A DNA stretch of 64,000 nt from an uncultured Bacteroidales bacterium (GTDB lineage: Bacteria; Bacteroidota; Bacteroidia; Bacteroidales; F082), in NCBI GenBank assembly GCA_900318085.1, contig ONJF01000009.1:1-64000 (forward strand), read 5' to 3'. The notes under the pieces were generated by a model, which was not told the origin of the DNA, made no database searches, and saw only the letters and a list, made by a program, of their open reading frames with translations. Below, one piece after another: positions 1 through 7,813 of this stretch (position 1 is its first letter; each line of letters begins with the position of its first letter). A program made the position numbers and the translations under genes.

Positions 1-1
1 G

Positions 2-1132
2 ACCGAAATCAACCTGCCTTATATCATGCCTGTCAACGGTATCCCGCAGCACTTGGTCCGCACCTTGAGCCGTTCGAAGTTCGAGCAGCTGGCCGACAAA
101 CTGATCCACGACACCATCGAGCCTTGCCGTCAAGCCCTGCAAGACGCTGGTTTGACTGTCAATGACATCGACGATGTCATCTTGGTCGGTGGTTCGACCC
201 GTATCCCTGCCATCCAGAACATCGTCCGCGACTTCTTCAAGAAAGAACCTTCGAAGGGCGTCAACCCCGACGAAGTGGTGGCCATCGGTGCCTCCATCCA
301 GGGCGGCGTTCTGACTGGCGAGGTAAAGGACGTGCTGCTGCTTGATGTGACCCCGTTGAGCCTTGGTATCGAGACCCTCGGTGGCGTGATGACCAAGCTG
401 ATCGAGAGCAACACCACCATCCCGACCCGTAAGTCGGAGGTCTTCTCGACCGCTGCAGATAACCAACCCAGCGTTGAAATCCATGTGCTGCAAGGCGAGC
501 GTCCTATGGCTGCACAGAACAAGACCATCGGTCGTTTCATCCTCGACAGCATCCCGCCAGCGCCGCGTGGCATCCCGCAGATCCAGATCGAAGTCACCTT
601 CGACATCGACTCCAACGGTATCCTGAACGTAAGTGCTAAGGACAAGGCCACAGGCAAGACCCAGAGCATTCGTATCGAGGCCTCGTCAGGCTTGACCGAC
701 GCTGAAATTGAGCGTATGAAGAACGAAGCCCAAGCCAACGCCGAAGCCGACAAGAAGGAACGTGAGCGTATCGACAAGCTGAACCAAGCCGACAGCATCA
801 TCTTCCAGACCGAGAAGCAGCTGAAGGAATACGGCGACAAGCTGCCTGCCGACAAAAAGGCTGAAATCGAGGCTGCCCTCGGCAAGCTGAAGACCGCTCA
901 TCAGGCTCAAGACATCGCCGGCATCGACGCTGCCATGGCCGAGATGAACGCCATGTGGCAGAAGGCCAGCGAGGAGATGTACAAGAACGCCGGTGCCCAA
1001 GGCGGCCCGCAAGGCGGCTTCGACCCTAACAACATGGGCGGCGGCTTCCAAGGCGGCAACCCGAACCAAGGCCCGCAGAACAATGGCGGTGACGACACCG
1101 TTACTGACGCGGACTTTGAGGAGGTCAAGTAA
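2..1132 (+). CDS. dnaK: Molecular chaperone DnaK (Hsp70), C-terminal part
   Basis: The gene enters from the left edge, so the start and most of the ATPase domain are missing. About 376 residues remain of the usual 630-640. Visible are the end of the nucleotide-binding domain ([10 protein letters not shown], then [10 protein letters not shown]), the substrate-binding domain opening with [14 protein letters not shown], the alpha-helical lid rich in Glu/Lys, and a Gly/Gln/Asn-rich tail ending in DADFEEVK. DnaK binds exposed hydrophobic peptides in the cytoplasm and cycles with DnaJ and GrpE. Neither co-chaperone lies downstream; a hairpin terminator follows, so this is the end of the transcription unit. 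Confidence 0.97.
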   Translation, partial: TEINLPYIMPVNGIPQHLVRTLSRSKFEQLADKLIHDTIEPCRQALQDAGLTVNDIDDVILVGGSTRIPAIQNIVRDFFKKEPSKGVNPDEVVAIGASIQGGVLTGEVKDVLLLDVTPLSLGIETLGGVMTKLIESNTTIPTRKSEVFSTAADNQPSVEIHVLQGERPMAAQNKTIGRFILDSIPPAPRGIPQIQIEVTFDIDSNGILNVSAKDKATGKTQSIRIEASSGLTDAEIERMKNEAQANAEADKKERERIDKLNQADSIIFQTEKQLKEYGDKLPADKKAEIEAALGKLKTAHQAQDIAGIDAAMAEMNAMWQKASEEMYKNAGAQGGPQGGFDPNNMGGGFQGGNPNQGPQNNGGDDTVTDADFEEVK

Positions 1133-1152
1133 GGTACTGCTTAAATCACTAT

Positions 1153-1189
1153 AAAAAAGGTGTAATCCGAGAGGGTTGCGCCTTTTTTT
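1153..1189 (+). terminator. Rho-independent terminator after dnaK
   Basis: A stem of about 15 pairs, AAAAAAGGTGTAATC against GGTTGCGCCTTTTTT with several G-U pairs, encloses a short CGAGA loop and runs into a T tract. It lies about 20 nt after the dnaK stop codon. Confidence 0.75.
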
Positions 1190-1429
1190 GTTGTGTACAT
1201 ATCCTTCCTGCACTATGGCATAGATTGTTGACTCCAACCAACACAATTTGCATATATCTGCGTTATATATATTATTGATTTATAATAATTTAAAAAAGAA
1301 TTGTATATACAATTTGTTATTTATGTTGTAAATAAATATTCGAAAATTTTTAACAAAGTTTAACAAGTTTTCTTGCAATGCTTCCAATCCAACTCCCTAC
1401 TTTTGCTGCAAATTCAAAACTCAAATATC

Positions 1430-2104
1430 ATGAATAATCAAGCAATCATCGAAAGACTTCAATACGAAGCAAAGCTATTTCTCACAAAAACAAAACTGAT
1501 GCTGAGCGGTGTATCCATCCTGCCCAAAGAAATTGAGGTGTATTATTTCAAGAAAGGAGAATTTGAGGACACTTCGGTGCATAGGAATGATTTGCAGAAG
1601 AAAAACAAAAACCATTTTTATTTACACAGGAATGGTACTTCAAAATCTGACAAGTACAAGGGTGGCAACCGTGGTGGGTTGGATTTCGTTGTTAGTGACA
1701 GCGAAAACATTTACTATTCGTATTTGATCAGAAGTGCCCAGGTTGATAACCACATGGTTATTGGTCCTCACAATGTTTTGGAAAGCATTATTGACCATTG
1801 TAAACTCGAAAAAGAAGCTGTTGAGAACGAAATCATAGAATTGATTCCAAACAATGTTTCATGTGACGTTTTGTTTTCAAAAAGAATCCATCTTGGCAAG
1901 AATGCAGGACAATTCCTTGATTGTAAATTACGAGCTGTATTGTGCGATGATTGCTTCAAAACAAGTAAATATCCTGCTAAAGGTATAATGATTGTTGATT
2001 TTCTGATTGATAAAGTCCAATCGCAACAGATGACCAAAGAACAGGCATCAAAATATGCAAAACAACAACTAGGATATATACCATATGAAATTCAAAGAAT
2101 ATGA
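1430..2104 (+). CDS. Unidentified cytoplasmic protein, coupled to a deiminase gene
   Basis: A protein of 224 residues with no signal peptide or membrane segment. I start at ATG 1430 (MNNQAIIERL); the 19 codons before it read as non-coding. The middle (HFYLHRNGT, YKGGNRGGLDFVVS, then SYLIRSAQVD and IGPHNVLES) faintly recalls the layout of 3-methyladenine DNA glycosylases of the alkylpurine type, but I do not recognise a clear family signature, so function is left open. Its stop codon overlaps the start of the next gene (ATGA at 2101-2104), so the two are probably translationally coupled. The surrounding DNA is more AT-rich than the dnaK and pyrG genes, which may indicate later acquisition. The upstream 1190-1429 is AT-rich and shows no clear promoter boxes. 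Confidence 0.6.
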   Translation: MNNQAIIERLQYEAKLFLTKTKLMLSGVSILPKEIEVYYFKKGEFEDTSVHRNDLQKKNKNHFYLHRNGTSKSDKYKGGNRGGLDFVVSDSENIYYSYLIRSAQVDNHMVIGPHNVLESIIDHCKLEKEAVENEIIELIPNNVSCDVLFSKRIHLGKNAGQFLDCKLRAVLCDDCFKTSKYPAKGIMIVDFLIDKVQSQQMTKEQASKYAKQQLGYIPYEIQRI

Positions 2105-2784
2105 TTACCGACAACCTTACTAGCGCAGTATATTTCTCTAACCTTCTGCCAAAGAAATGCCCAACCTTGAATCAGCGCATTGCTGAAGTATTGGAAGCAA
2201 ACGGAATCCCGTATGCCTACTTTACTGAAACCAAGGACATTTGGTGCCGTGATTTCATGCCCATCCAGATTGCAGAAGATCGCTTTGTATCCTATAAGTA
2301 CACACCTAATTATCTGCAAGATAAAATAGGTCTCCGTCTTCAAACCAATCCCGAAGCGGTGCTACAAGCCCAACAGAATCGTCTGACCCATGTGTTGCAA
2401 AATGCTGTCAAAGTTGACCTGATTCTGGATGGTGGTAATGTCGTGAAATGCGGCAACACCATTGTGATGACGGAAAAGGTCTTTGCCGAAAATAGGGACA
2501 AATCGCCCATTGAGGTGGATAGGATCCTGAAGGATGCTTTCCAATGCGATGTGCTGTATTTGCCCTGGGACCACCAAGAGGCCTTTGGCCACAGCGACGG
2601 AATCGTCCATTTTGCAGGTGATGGCAAAGTCCTAATAACAAACTACGGCGACATTTCACCTCGTTATTACTCACGTTTCCGTGTGGCATTGGAAAAACAC
2701 TTTGAAGTGATTCCTTTGTATTACAAAACCAAGAAGATACACGCCCGTAGCTGGGCAGATTCTTGTGCCTCAGCTTGGGCTTGA
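2101..2784 (+). pseudogene. Agmatine/peptidyl-arginine deiminase-like protein, 5' part of a frameshifted gene
   Basis: These 227 residues match the N-terminal three quarters of the agmatine deiminase/PAD-type fold: KDIWCRDFMP (W48, R50, D51; substrate-binding WxRD), LILDGGNVV (residues 108-115) and AFGHSDGIVHF with the catalytic His164 and Asp166. Enzymes of this family hydrolyse a guanidinium group to release ammonia. The frame ends abruptly after HARSWA, where relatives continue with an aromatic stretch (YxNFLQ-like). The sequence resumes in another frame as ILVPQLGLEEDEQ at 2759 onward. The catalytic Cys therefore lies in the following feature. A loss of roughly 25-30 nt of length 3n+2 near 2755 would explain both the gap and the frame change. 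A sequencing or assembly fault cannot be excluded. Confidence 0.8.
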
Positions 2785-3799
2785 AGAAGATGAGCAAGCT
2801 CTTGAACAAATCAGCAATGCGATGCCAGACTGTGAGGTTTTAGGCATCCCTGCATTGGAAGCTGTTAGAAGAGGAGGAGGTCTTAATTGTATTTCATGGA
2901 ACACCACAACCTTACAGGACGACATCTTTGAAGAATCAATTATTGGGCAAAACAATATCCAGCAAGCACCTGATGCACATGAATTATTAGAATGTGCCGA
3001 ATGCTATGAACTCGGGATAGGTTGTGAGCCGAACTTGACAAAAGCCTCTGAGCTATATGCTGAAGCTGCTGAGCTTGGGCATGACATGGCACAATTTGCT
3101 CTTGCTTTGTGCTATGAAAACGGCCAAGGCGTTGAAAAAGATTTGGCCAAAGCTGTTGAGTGGTACATCAAGTCAGCTAAGCAAGGCAACGAGCGTGCTC
3201 AATACAATCTCGCAATCTGTTATGAAGAAGGTAGTGGTGTTGAAAGAAACATGAAAAAAGCCGTACAATGGTATAAGGAATCCGCTGAGCAAGGCTTTTC
3301 ACCTGCTCAATACAACATTGCGATATGCTATATAGAAGGCAATGGAACGAGAAAAAACCTTCCGAAAGCCGTTGAGTGGCTCAAAAGAGCAGCGAAACAA
3401 GGTGAAGCACTGGCACAATACAGACTTGCAGTTTGCTACAGAAAAGGCCAGGGAGTGAAAAAAGACCTTGTAAAAGCAGCGCAACTATACAAGAAAGCAG
3501 CCATGCAAGAAGATTCTTTGGCACAAAACGACTTAGGTGTTTGCTACGAGCATGGGAATGGTGTAAAAAAAGACCCGCAAAAAGCAGCTCGTTGGTATAA
3601 AAAAGCAGCTTTACAAGGTGAAGCAACAGCACAATTCAACTATGCCGTATGCTGTGAAAAAGGTGTGGGTGTTAAACCCAACCTTGAAAAAGCCGAAATA
3701 TGGTACACATGTGCTGCAAATCAAGGCTACAAAGCCGCACAAGCGAAGTTGAAAGAGTTACAGAAAAAGATATCAGCATCTACTATTAGGTTTGAATAA
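2765..3799 (+). pseudogene. 3' part of the deiminase gene fused to Sel1 repeats
   Basis: This frame opens (GTG at 2765, likely not a true start) inside the deiminase. LGLEEDEQALEQIS and GGGLNCISWNT hold the conserved last strand with the catalytic Cys (residue 42). From about residue 70 to 335 it carries seven Sel1-type TPR-like repeats of 36 residues, each with the pattern AxxWYxxAAxQGxxxAQxxLAxCYxxGxGVxKDxxKA. Sel1 repeats usually mediate protein binding. The intact parent would have been a deiminase with a C-terminal Sel1 superhelix of about 570 residues. The repeats are uninterrupted, so damage is confined to the junction. It stands before a convergent ATPase gene. Confidence 0.75.
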
Positions 3800-3870
3800 A
3801 CTCGGGACAAGCAAATCACAAGGTTTTTGTCTGTTGAAAGCAATGAAAGCTGCTTTTGGCTATTTTCCCT

Positions 3871-5244
3871 CTATTCTCTCATCACAAACTGCGATAAAGC
3901 ATAAAGTGGATAAACCTCCACATGCCTTACAGCACCTTCTGCTTCGGCATCGATATAGTCAAACTTTCCGAAGTTCTCTAATGTGCATCGGACGGCTTGG
4001 TCCAGTTTCTTTTCACGCATGAAGTCCCAAAGGCTTTTCATGCCCCCCTGCACGCCTGCCTTCACTTCAAAAGGCAAAACCTTCATGTCCCGCGAAAGAA
4101 GGTAGTCAATCTCTGCGGTAGAGTTCTTGGCTTGCCTGACCCAATAATACAAATCGTGGTGCAGGTTTGGGGTGAGGTAGTGCAGCAGTTCAAGTCCTGC
4201 CAGCATCTCTGCCATAGGCCCTTTGTTCACTAAGTCGGCAGCCGTAGCAGTAAGGATTTGTGCAGTGATGGCACTCGTATCACCCATCGTCATATTGAGC
4301 AGTCTCAGCATCAGCCCGGTGTCGAGCAACAATATCTTGCGGATGCTTTCGTCAGACTCATCGCCTAAGGGCAAACCGTTGCCGCTGGAGTGCGTAACGG
4401 GTACCAAAATACCAGCCTTGATAAGCAGGTCAAGGGCTTTTTTCACTTCCGCTGTCTTGTATTCTCCTGGCACCCTGGAATAGACGAATTTCTTGGTGGC
4501 TTGGGTCGCAGCGCTTTTCATCGTGGCAATCAGCAGTTGCGGGTCCACTTTTTTCTTGTACTTTGGGAAGTCGGCTTCGTAACCGGTGATAATGTCGTCC
4601 TGCACTTCTTGGCACTGCAAAAAGTCATGGGTCTGCACCCATTTGACCACAGACTCAGGCATGCCACCCACCAGCATGAATGTGCGCATCAATCCAATCA
4701 ATTTCTCATGGAGAGGTGTTGGCAAAGGTGCATCGATATTGGCCTGACCGCGCGCGTCCAATAACAGTTGTTCGCCGTTGGCCAGCAGAAACTCGTCAAA
4801 AGTCATAGGGAACATATACATGGAGTGGATGCGTCCAACACCAAAGGTCGGGATTTCGTCGAGCACAAACTCAAGCAACGACCCTGCGGCAATGACATGA
4901 AGGTTGGGCATGTCTTCCTTGAAATAACGCAATGCCATAATGGCCTCTTGGCTTTCCTGTATTTCATCGATAAACAACAAGGTTTCATTGGGTACGATAG
5001 GTGTGCCGCACATGGCTGCCATCTGAGGCACTATCCGTGTTACATCCAAATCCTTCTTAAATAGGTCAATATAATTGGACTGCTTCTCAAGGTTGATTTC
5101 CACATAATACTTGAAACTCTCGCCTAAATGTCTGACGGCAGTGGATTTGCCGACCTGTCGTGCTCCACGCAGCAAGATGGGCTTGTGAATGGGACGAGTT
5201 GCCCATTCGCTCAAGTAACGGTCTATGATTCTTTCGTAATACAT
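3871..5244 (-). CDS. AAA+ ATPase with DUF4143 domain
   Basis: 457 residues, normal for this family of stand-alone ATPases common in Bacteroidota and archaea. Walker A is GARQVGKST (residues 27-35) and Walker B is LLFIDEIQ (residues 89-96, D93/E94). A sensor-1-like AAGSLLEF follows. The C-terminal half is the DUF4143 region with the nuclease-like strand EIDYLLSRDMKVLPFEVK. No substrate is known for the family, and roles in toxin-like or stress modules have only been guessed. It is monocistronic and convergent with the deiminase-Sel1 gene. Its promoter lies against an array of 33-bp direct repeats, which suggests specific transcriptional control. Confidence 0.9.
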   Translation of the reverse strand: MYYERIIDRYLSEWATRPIHKPILLRGARQVGKSTAVRHLGESFKYYVEINLEKQSNYIDLFKKDLDVTRIVPQMAAMCGTPIVPNETLLFIDEIQESQEAIMALRYFKEDMPNLHVIAAGSLLEFVLDEIPTFGVGRIHSMYMFPMTFDEFLLANGEQLLLDARGQANIDAPLPTPLHEKLIGLMRTFMLVGGMPESVVKWVQTHDFLQCQEVQDDIITGYEADFPKYKKKVDPQLLIATMKSAATQATKKFVYSRVPGEYKTAEVKKALDLLIKAGILVPVTHSSGNGLPLGDESDESIRKILLLDTGLMLRLLNMTMGDTSAITAQILTATAADLVNKGPMAEMLAGLELLHYLTPNLHHDLYYWVRQAKNSTAEIDYLLSRDMKVLPFEVKAGVQGGMKSLWDFMREKKLDQAVRCTLENFGKFDYIDAEAEGAVRHVEVYPLYALSQFVMRE

Positions 5245-5266
5245 ACAACTTCTTGATTTACGGCTG

Positions 5267-5294
5267 CAAAGATATAAAAAATGAAATTATCCAA
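5267..5294 (-). promoter_or_regulatory. Promoter of the DUF4143 ATPase gene
   Basis: On the minus strand a TATCTTTG box (5274 to 5267) is preceded by TTG (5294 to 5292) at 17 nt, matching the Bacteroidota -33/-7 layout with a slightly short spacer. The TTG belongs to the first copy of the direct repeat array, so a protein bound there could compete with sigma. Confidence 0.55.
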
Positions 5295-5373
5295 GGTAAT
5301 AATTTGCCAAAAATCGAAAAAATCCAAGGTAATAATTCGGCCAAAATCGAAAAAATCCAAGGTAATAATTTCC
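5289..5373. repeat. Three direct repeats of 33-bp period upstream of the ATPase gene
   Basis: CCAAGGTAATAATT starts at 5291, 5324 and 5357. The intervening CCAAAA-TCGAAAAAAT segment is nearly identical in the first two units and the third unit is partial. The array lies 45-130 bp upstream of the ATPase start and overlaps its -33 box. The regular three-turn spacing suggests operator sites on one helical face. Confidence 0.8.
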
Positions 5374-5421
5374 TTCTATCCGATGAAATGCGTTAAAAAA
5401 CCGCCATTGTCGCGGCTTTTT

Positions 5422-6123
5422 TCATTTACAGTTTTCCACAAACCAAGAAAACACCCTCAAACTATCACCATCCGTCTTGAACATGTACTCGGGGTGCCAT
5501 TGCACGGCACAAACGAAACGCTTGCCCACCATTTTTACCGCTTCGATGAGACCGTCAGGGGATTCGGCCATGGGTATCAAATCCTTGCCAAGGTCTTTGA
5601 TGGCTTGGTGATGCAGCGTGTTCACTTCAAGGGTGTCTTTGCCTAAAAGTCTTTGAAGGTCGCCACTCAACAAGACTTTATGCGTTGGAACGCCGTAGGG
5701 CTTGCCTTGCCTATGGACAATATCCGATGGATGCTGCGAGGGAAGGTCCTGCCAAAGTGTACCACCAAGAAACGCATTGATGAATTGTAGTCCACGGCAG
5801 ATGCCGAGAATGGCCTTGTCGGCTTGCAGGGCTTTCGACAGCAACAGCGTTTCCAACTTGTCGCGTTCGGGGCTGGGAACGACGGTTCCAGTGGAATCCT
5901 TCATTCCATAAAACTCAGGCGCGACATCCTGGCCGCCCGTAAACAGAAAACCATCACAGGTTTCCACAATGCGGTCAGCGTCAGCTTCTGACATTTCAAT
6001 AGGCAGGACGACAGGAACGCCTCCAGCCGCCTTGATGCCGTCCAGATAATCCGGCAGCATCCAAACACTCTTGCGCTCCGCATCCCATAGCGGCGTGACG
6101 CCTATAATCGGTGACTTGCTCAT
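5422..6123 (-). CDS. Class I glutamine amidotransferase, gamma-glutamyl-GABA hydrolase (PuuD) type
   Basis: 233 residues, close to the family length. The nucleophile elbow is GICRGLQ with its Cys, and the catalytic His-Glu pair is in VQWHPEYM near the C-terminus. VNTLHHQAIK is also typical. Family members hydrolyse gamma-glutamyl amide bonds, for example gamma-glutamyl-GABA in putrescine breakdown. No other putrescine genes are nearby, so the substrate is uncertain. No signal peptide, so it is cytoplasmic. It is divergent from pyrG, and a TATCTTTG box (6151 to 6144, minus strand) could be its -7 element. Confidence 0.85.
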   Translation of the reverse strand: MSKSPIIGVTPLWDAERKSVWMLPDYLDGIKAAGGVPVVLPIEMSEADADRIVETCDGFLFTGGQDVAPEFYGMKDSTGTVVPSPERDKLETLLLSKALQADKAILGICRGLQFINAFLGGTLWQDLPSQHPSDIVHRQGKPYGVPTHKVLLSGDLQRLLGKDTLEVNTLHHQAIKDLGKDLIPMAESPDGLIEAVKMVGKRFVCAVQWHPEYMFKTDGDSLRVFSWFVENCK

Positions 6124-6168
6124 GATTTACTTCATCAAAGCTGCAAAGATACTTATACTTTCGCTTTT

Positions 6169-6199
6169 TTTGTTGTTAATACCATTTTTTCTATTTTTG
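6169..6199 (+). promoter_or_regulatory. Promoter of pyrG
   Basis: TTTG at 6169-6172, 19 nt, then TATTTTTG at 6192-6199. This matches the Bacteroidota vegetative promoter consensus and lies 33 bp before the chosen pyrG start. Confidence 0.7.
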
Positions 6200-6232
6200 C
6201 CCTTTCATACAGTAACAAAAACAACTCTCGCT

Positions 6233-7813
6233 ATGACACGCTATATTTTTGTGACGGGAGGCGTGGTCTCCTCTCTTGGTAAAGGCATTATCTCGGCCAG
6301 CATTGGCAAACTACTGCAAGCCCGCGGCTACACCATCACCATACAGAAAATCGACCCCTATATCAATATTGACCCGGGAACATTGAATCCATACGAACAC
6401 GGCGAGTGTTACGTGACCGTAGACGGCACCGAGACCGACCTCGACCTAGGCCACTACGAGCGCTTCACAGGCATCCGCACCACCCAAGCCAACTCGGTGA
6501 CCACGGGTAAGATCTACAAGACCGTCATCGACAAGGAACGCCACGGCGACTACCTTGGCAAGACCATTCAAGTAGTGCCTCATATCACCGACGAGATCAA
6601 ACACCGCATCATGCAAAACACTGATGTCGACTTCGTCATCCAAGAGATTGGCGGCACCATCGGTGACATCGAAGCGGCCCCCTTCCTCGAAGCCATCCGT
6701 CAGCTGAAATGGGAACTCGGCAACCGCGCCGTCAGCGTACACCTTACCTATATCCCTTACCTTAAGGCCGCCGATGAATTGAAGACGAAGCCTACCCAAC
6801 ATTCGGTGAAAGAGTTGCAAGCCGCTGGTATCCAACCCGACGTGCTTGTGCTGCGCACCGAGAAACACCTCTCCGACAGCGTCCGCCAGAAGGTAGCCTC
6901 CTTCTGCAATGTCGACCTCGAATGTGTGGTGCAGAGCGAAGACCTGCCGAGCATCTACGAGGTGCCTGTCAACATGCAACGCCAAGGTCTTGATGCCGCC
7001 CTGCTGCGCAAATTCGGCTTGCCGGTAGGAGAGACCCCGAAGATGGAAGGCTGGCACCGTTTCTTGGAGCTGCAACGCACGGCCACCAAAGAGGTGCATG
7101 TGGGTCTGGTAGGCAAATACGACTTGCAAGACGCCTACAAGAGCATCCGCGAGAGCCTGATTTTGGCAGGCATTTACAACCATGTGAAGGTGAAGATCGA
7201 CTTCATCAACAGCGAGAACATCACCAAGGAGAACGTCGCGGAACAACTCTCAGGCGTGGCAGGCATTCTGGTATGCCCTGGCTTCGGACAACGTGGCATC
7301 GAAGGCAAGATTCTCGCGGTGGAGTATGCGCGTGTCAACAATCTGCCCGCCTTCGGCGTTTGCCTCGGCATGCAGATGATGGTCATCGAGTTCGCTCGTA
7401 ATGTGCTGGGCTACAAAGACGCTAACTCGAGCGAGATGGACGCCAACACCCCGCACAATGTCATCGACATGATGGAGGAGCAGAAGACCATTACCAACTT
7501 GGGCGGCACCATGCGTCTGGGCGCCTACGGTTGCAACCTACGCGAAGGCAGTCGCGTGGCCGAGATCTACGGCACACCACAAATCAGCGAACGCCATCGC
7601 CACAGATACGAGTTCAACAACCTTTATAAAGACGAATACGAGAAAAATGGCATGAAGTGCGTAGGCGTGAACCCCGAGAGCGACTTGGTCGAGATTGTCG
7701 AGATCCCCAGCCACCGTTGGTTCATCGGCACCCAGTTCCATCCCGAGTATTCCAGCACCGTTCTGCATCCTCATCCCTTATTTATGAGTTTCATCAAAGA
7801 AATCGCCCAATGA
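6233..7813 (+). CDS. pyrG: CTP synthase
   Basis: Converts UTP to CTP using glutamine and ATP, the last step of de novo pyrimidine nucleotide synthesis. From ATG 6233 the protein is 526 residues and opens with MTRYIFVTGGVVSSLGKGI, the invariant start of the family including the P-loop. The open frame extends further upstream, but those 54 codons are hydrophobic, cross the promoter and have no homology I can recognise. The synthase domain contains DPYINIDPGTLNPYEHGE. The glutaminase domain has GVCLGMQ (nucleophile Cys) and the catalytic HPEYSS. The downstream channel gene starts inside its stop codon (ATGA), so the two are coupled. Confidence 0.98.
   Translation: MTRYIFVTGGVVSSLGKGIISASIGKLLQARGYTITIQKIDPYINIDPGTLNPYEHGECYVTVDGTETDLDLGHYERFTGIRTTQANSVTTGKIYKTVIDKERHGDYLGKTIQVVPHITDEIKHRIMQNTDVDFVIQEIGGTIGDIEAAPFLEAIRQLKWELGNRAVSVHLTYIPYLKAADELKTKPTQHSVKELQAAGIQPDVLVLRTEKHLSDSVRQKVASFCNVDLECVVQSEDLPSIYEVPVNMQRQGLDAALLRKFGLPVGETPKMEGWHRFLELQRTATKEVHVGLVGKYDLQDAYKSIRESLILAGIYNHVKVKIDFINSENITKENVAEQLSGVAGILVCPGFGQRGIEGKILAVEYARVNNLPAFGVCLGMQMMVIEFARNVLGYKDANSSEMDANTPHNVIDMMEEQKTITNLGGTMRLGAYGCNLREGSRVAEIYGTPQISERHRHRYEFNNLYKDEYEKNGMKCVGVNPESDLVEIVEIPSHRWFIGTQFHPEYSSTVLHPHPLFMSFIKEIAQ

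Noticed and set aside
130-885. A 251-codon minus-strand frame inside dnaK
   Set aside because: Antisense shadow of the DnaK substrate-binding region, rich in Ser and Met without motifs.
2101-3799. Programmed ribosomal frameshift in the deiminase-Sel1 gene
   Set aside because: No slippery heptamer or downstream structure was seen at the junction, and conserved residues are missing as well as the frame being changed. A deletion explains both.
2765-3799. Sel1 repeat DNA as a tandem nucleotide repeat
   Set aside because: The 108-bp periodicity is conserved at protein level with many silent differences, so it reflects a coding repeat, not a DNA satellite.
5289-5373. CRISPR array
   Set aside because: Only three units, the spacers are nearly identical to each other and no cas genes are near.
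6071-6232. An N-terminal hydrophobic extension of CTP synthase
   Set aside because: It overlaps the start of the divergent amidotransferase and the pyrG promoter boxes. CTP synthases begin at MTRYIFVTGG and are cytoplasmic.
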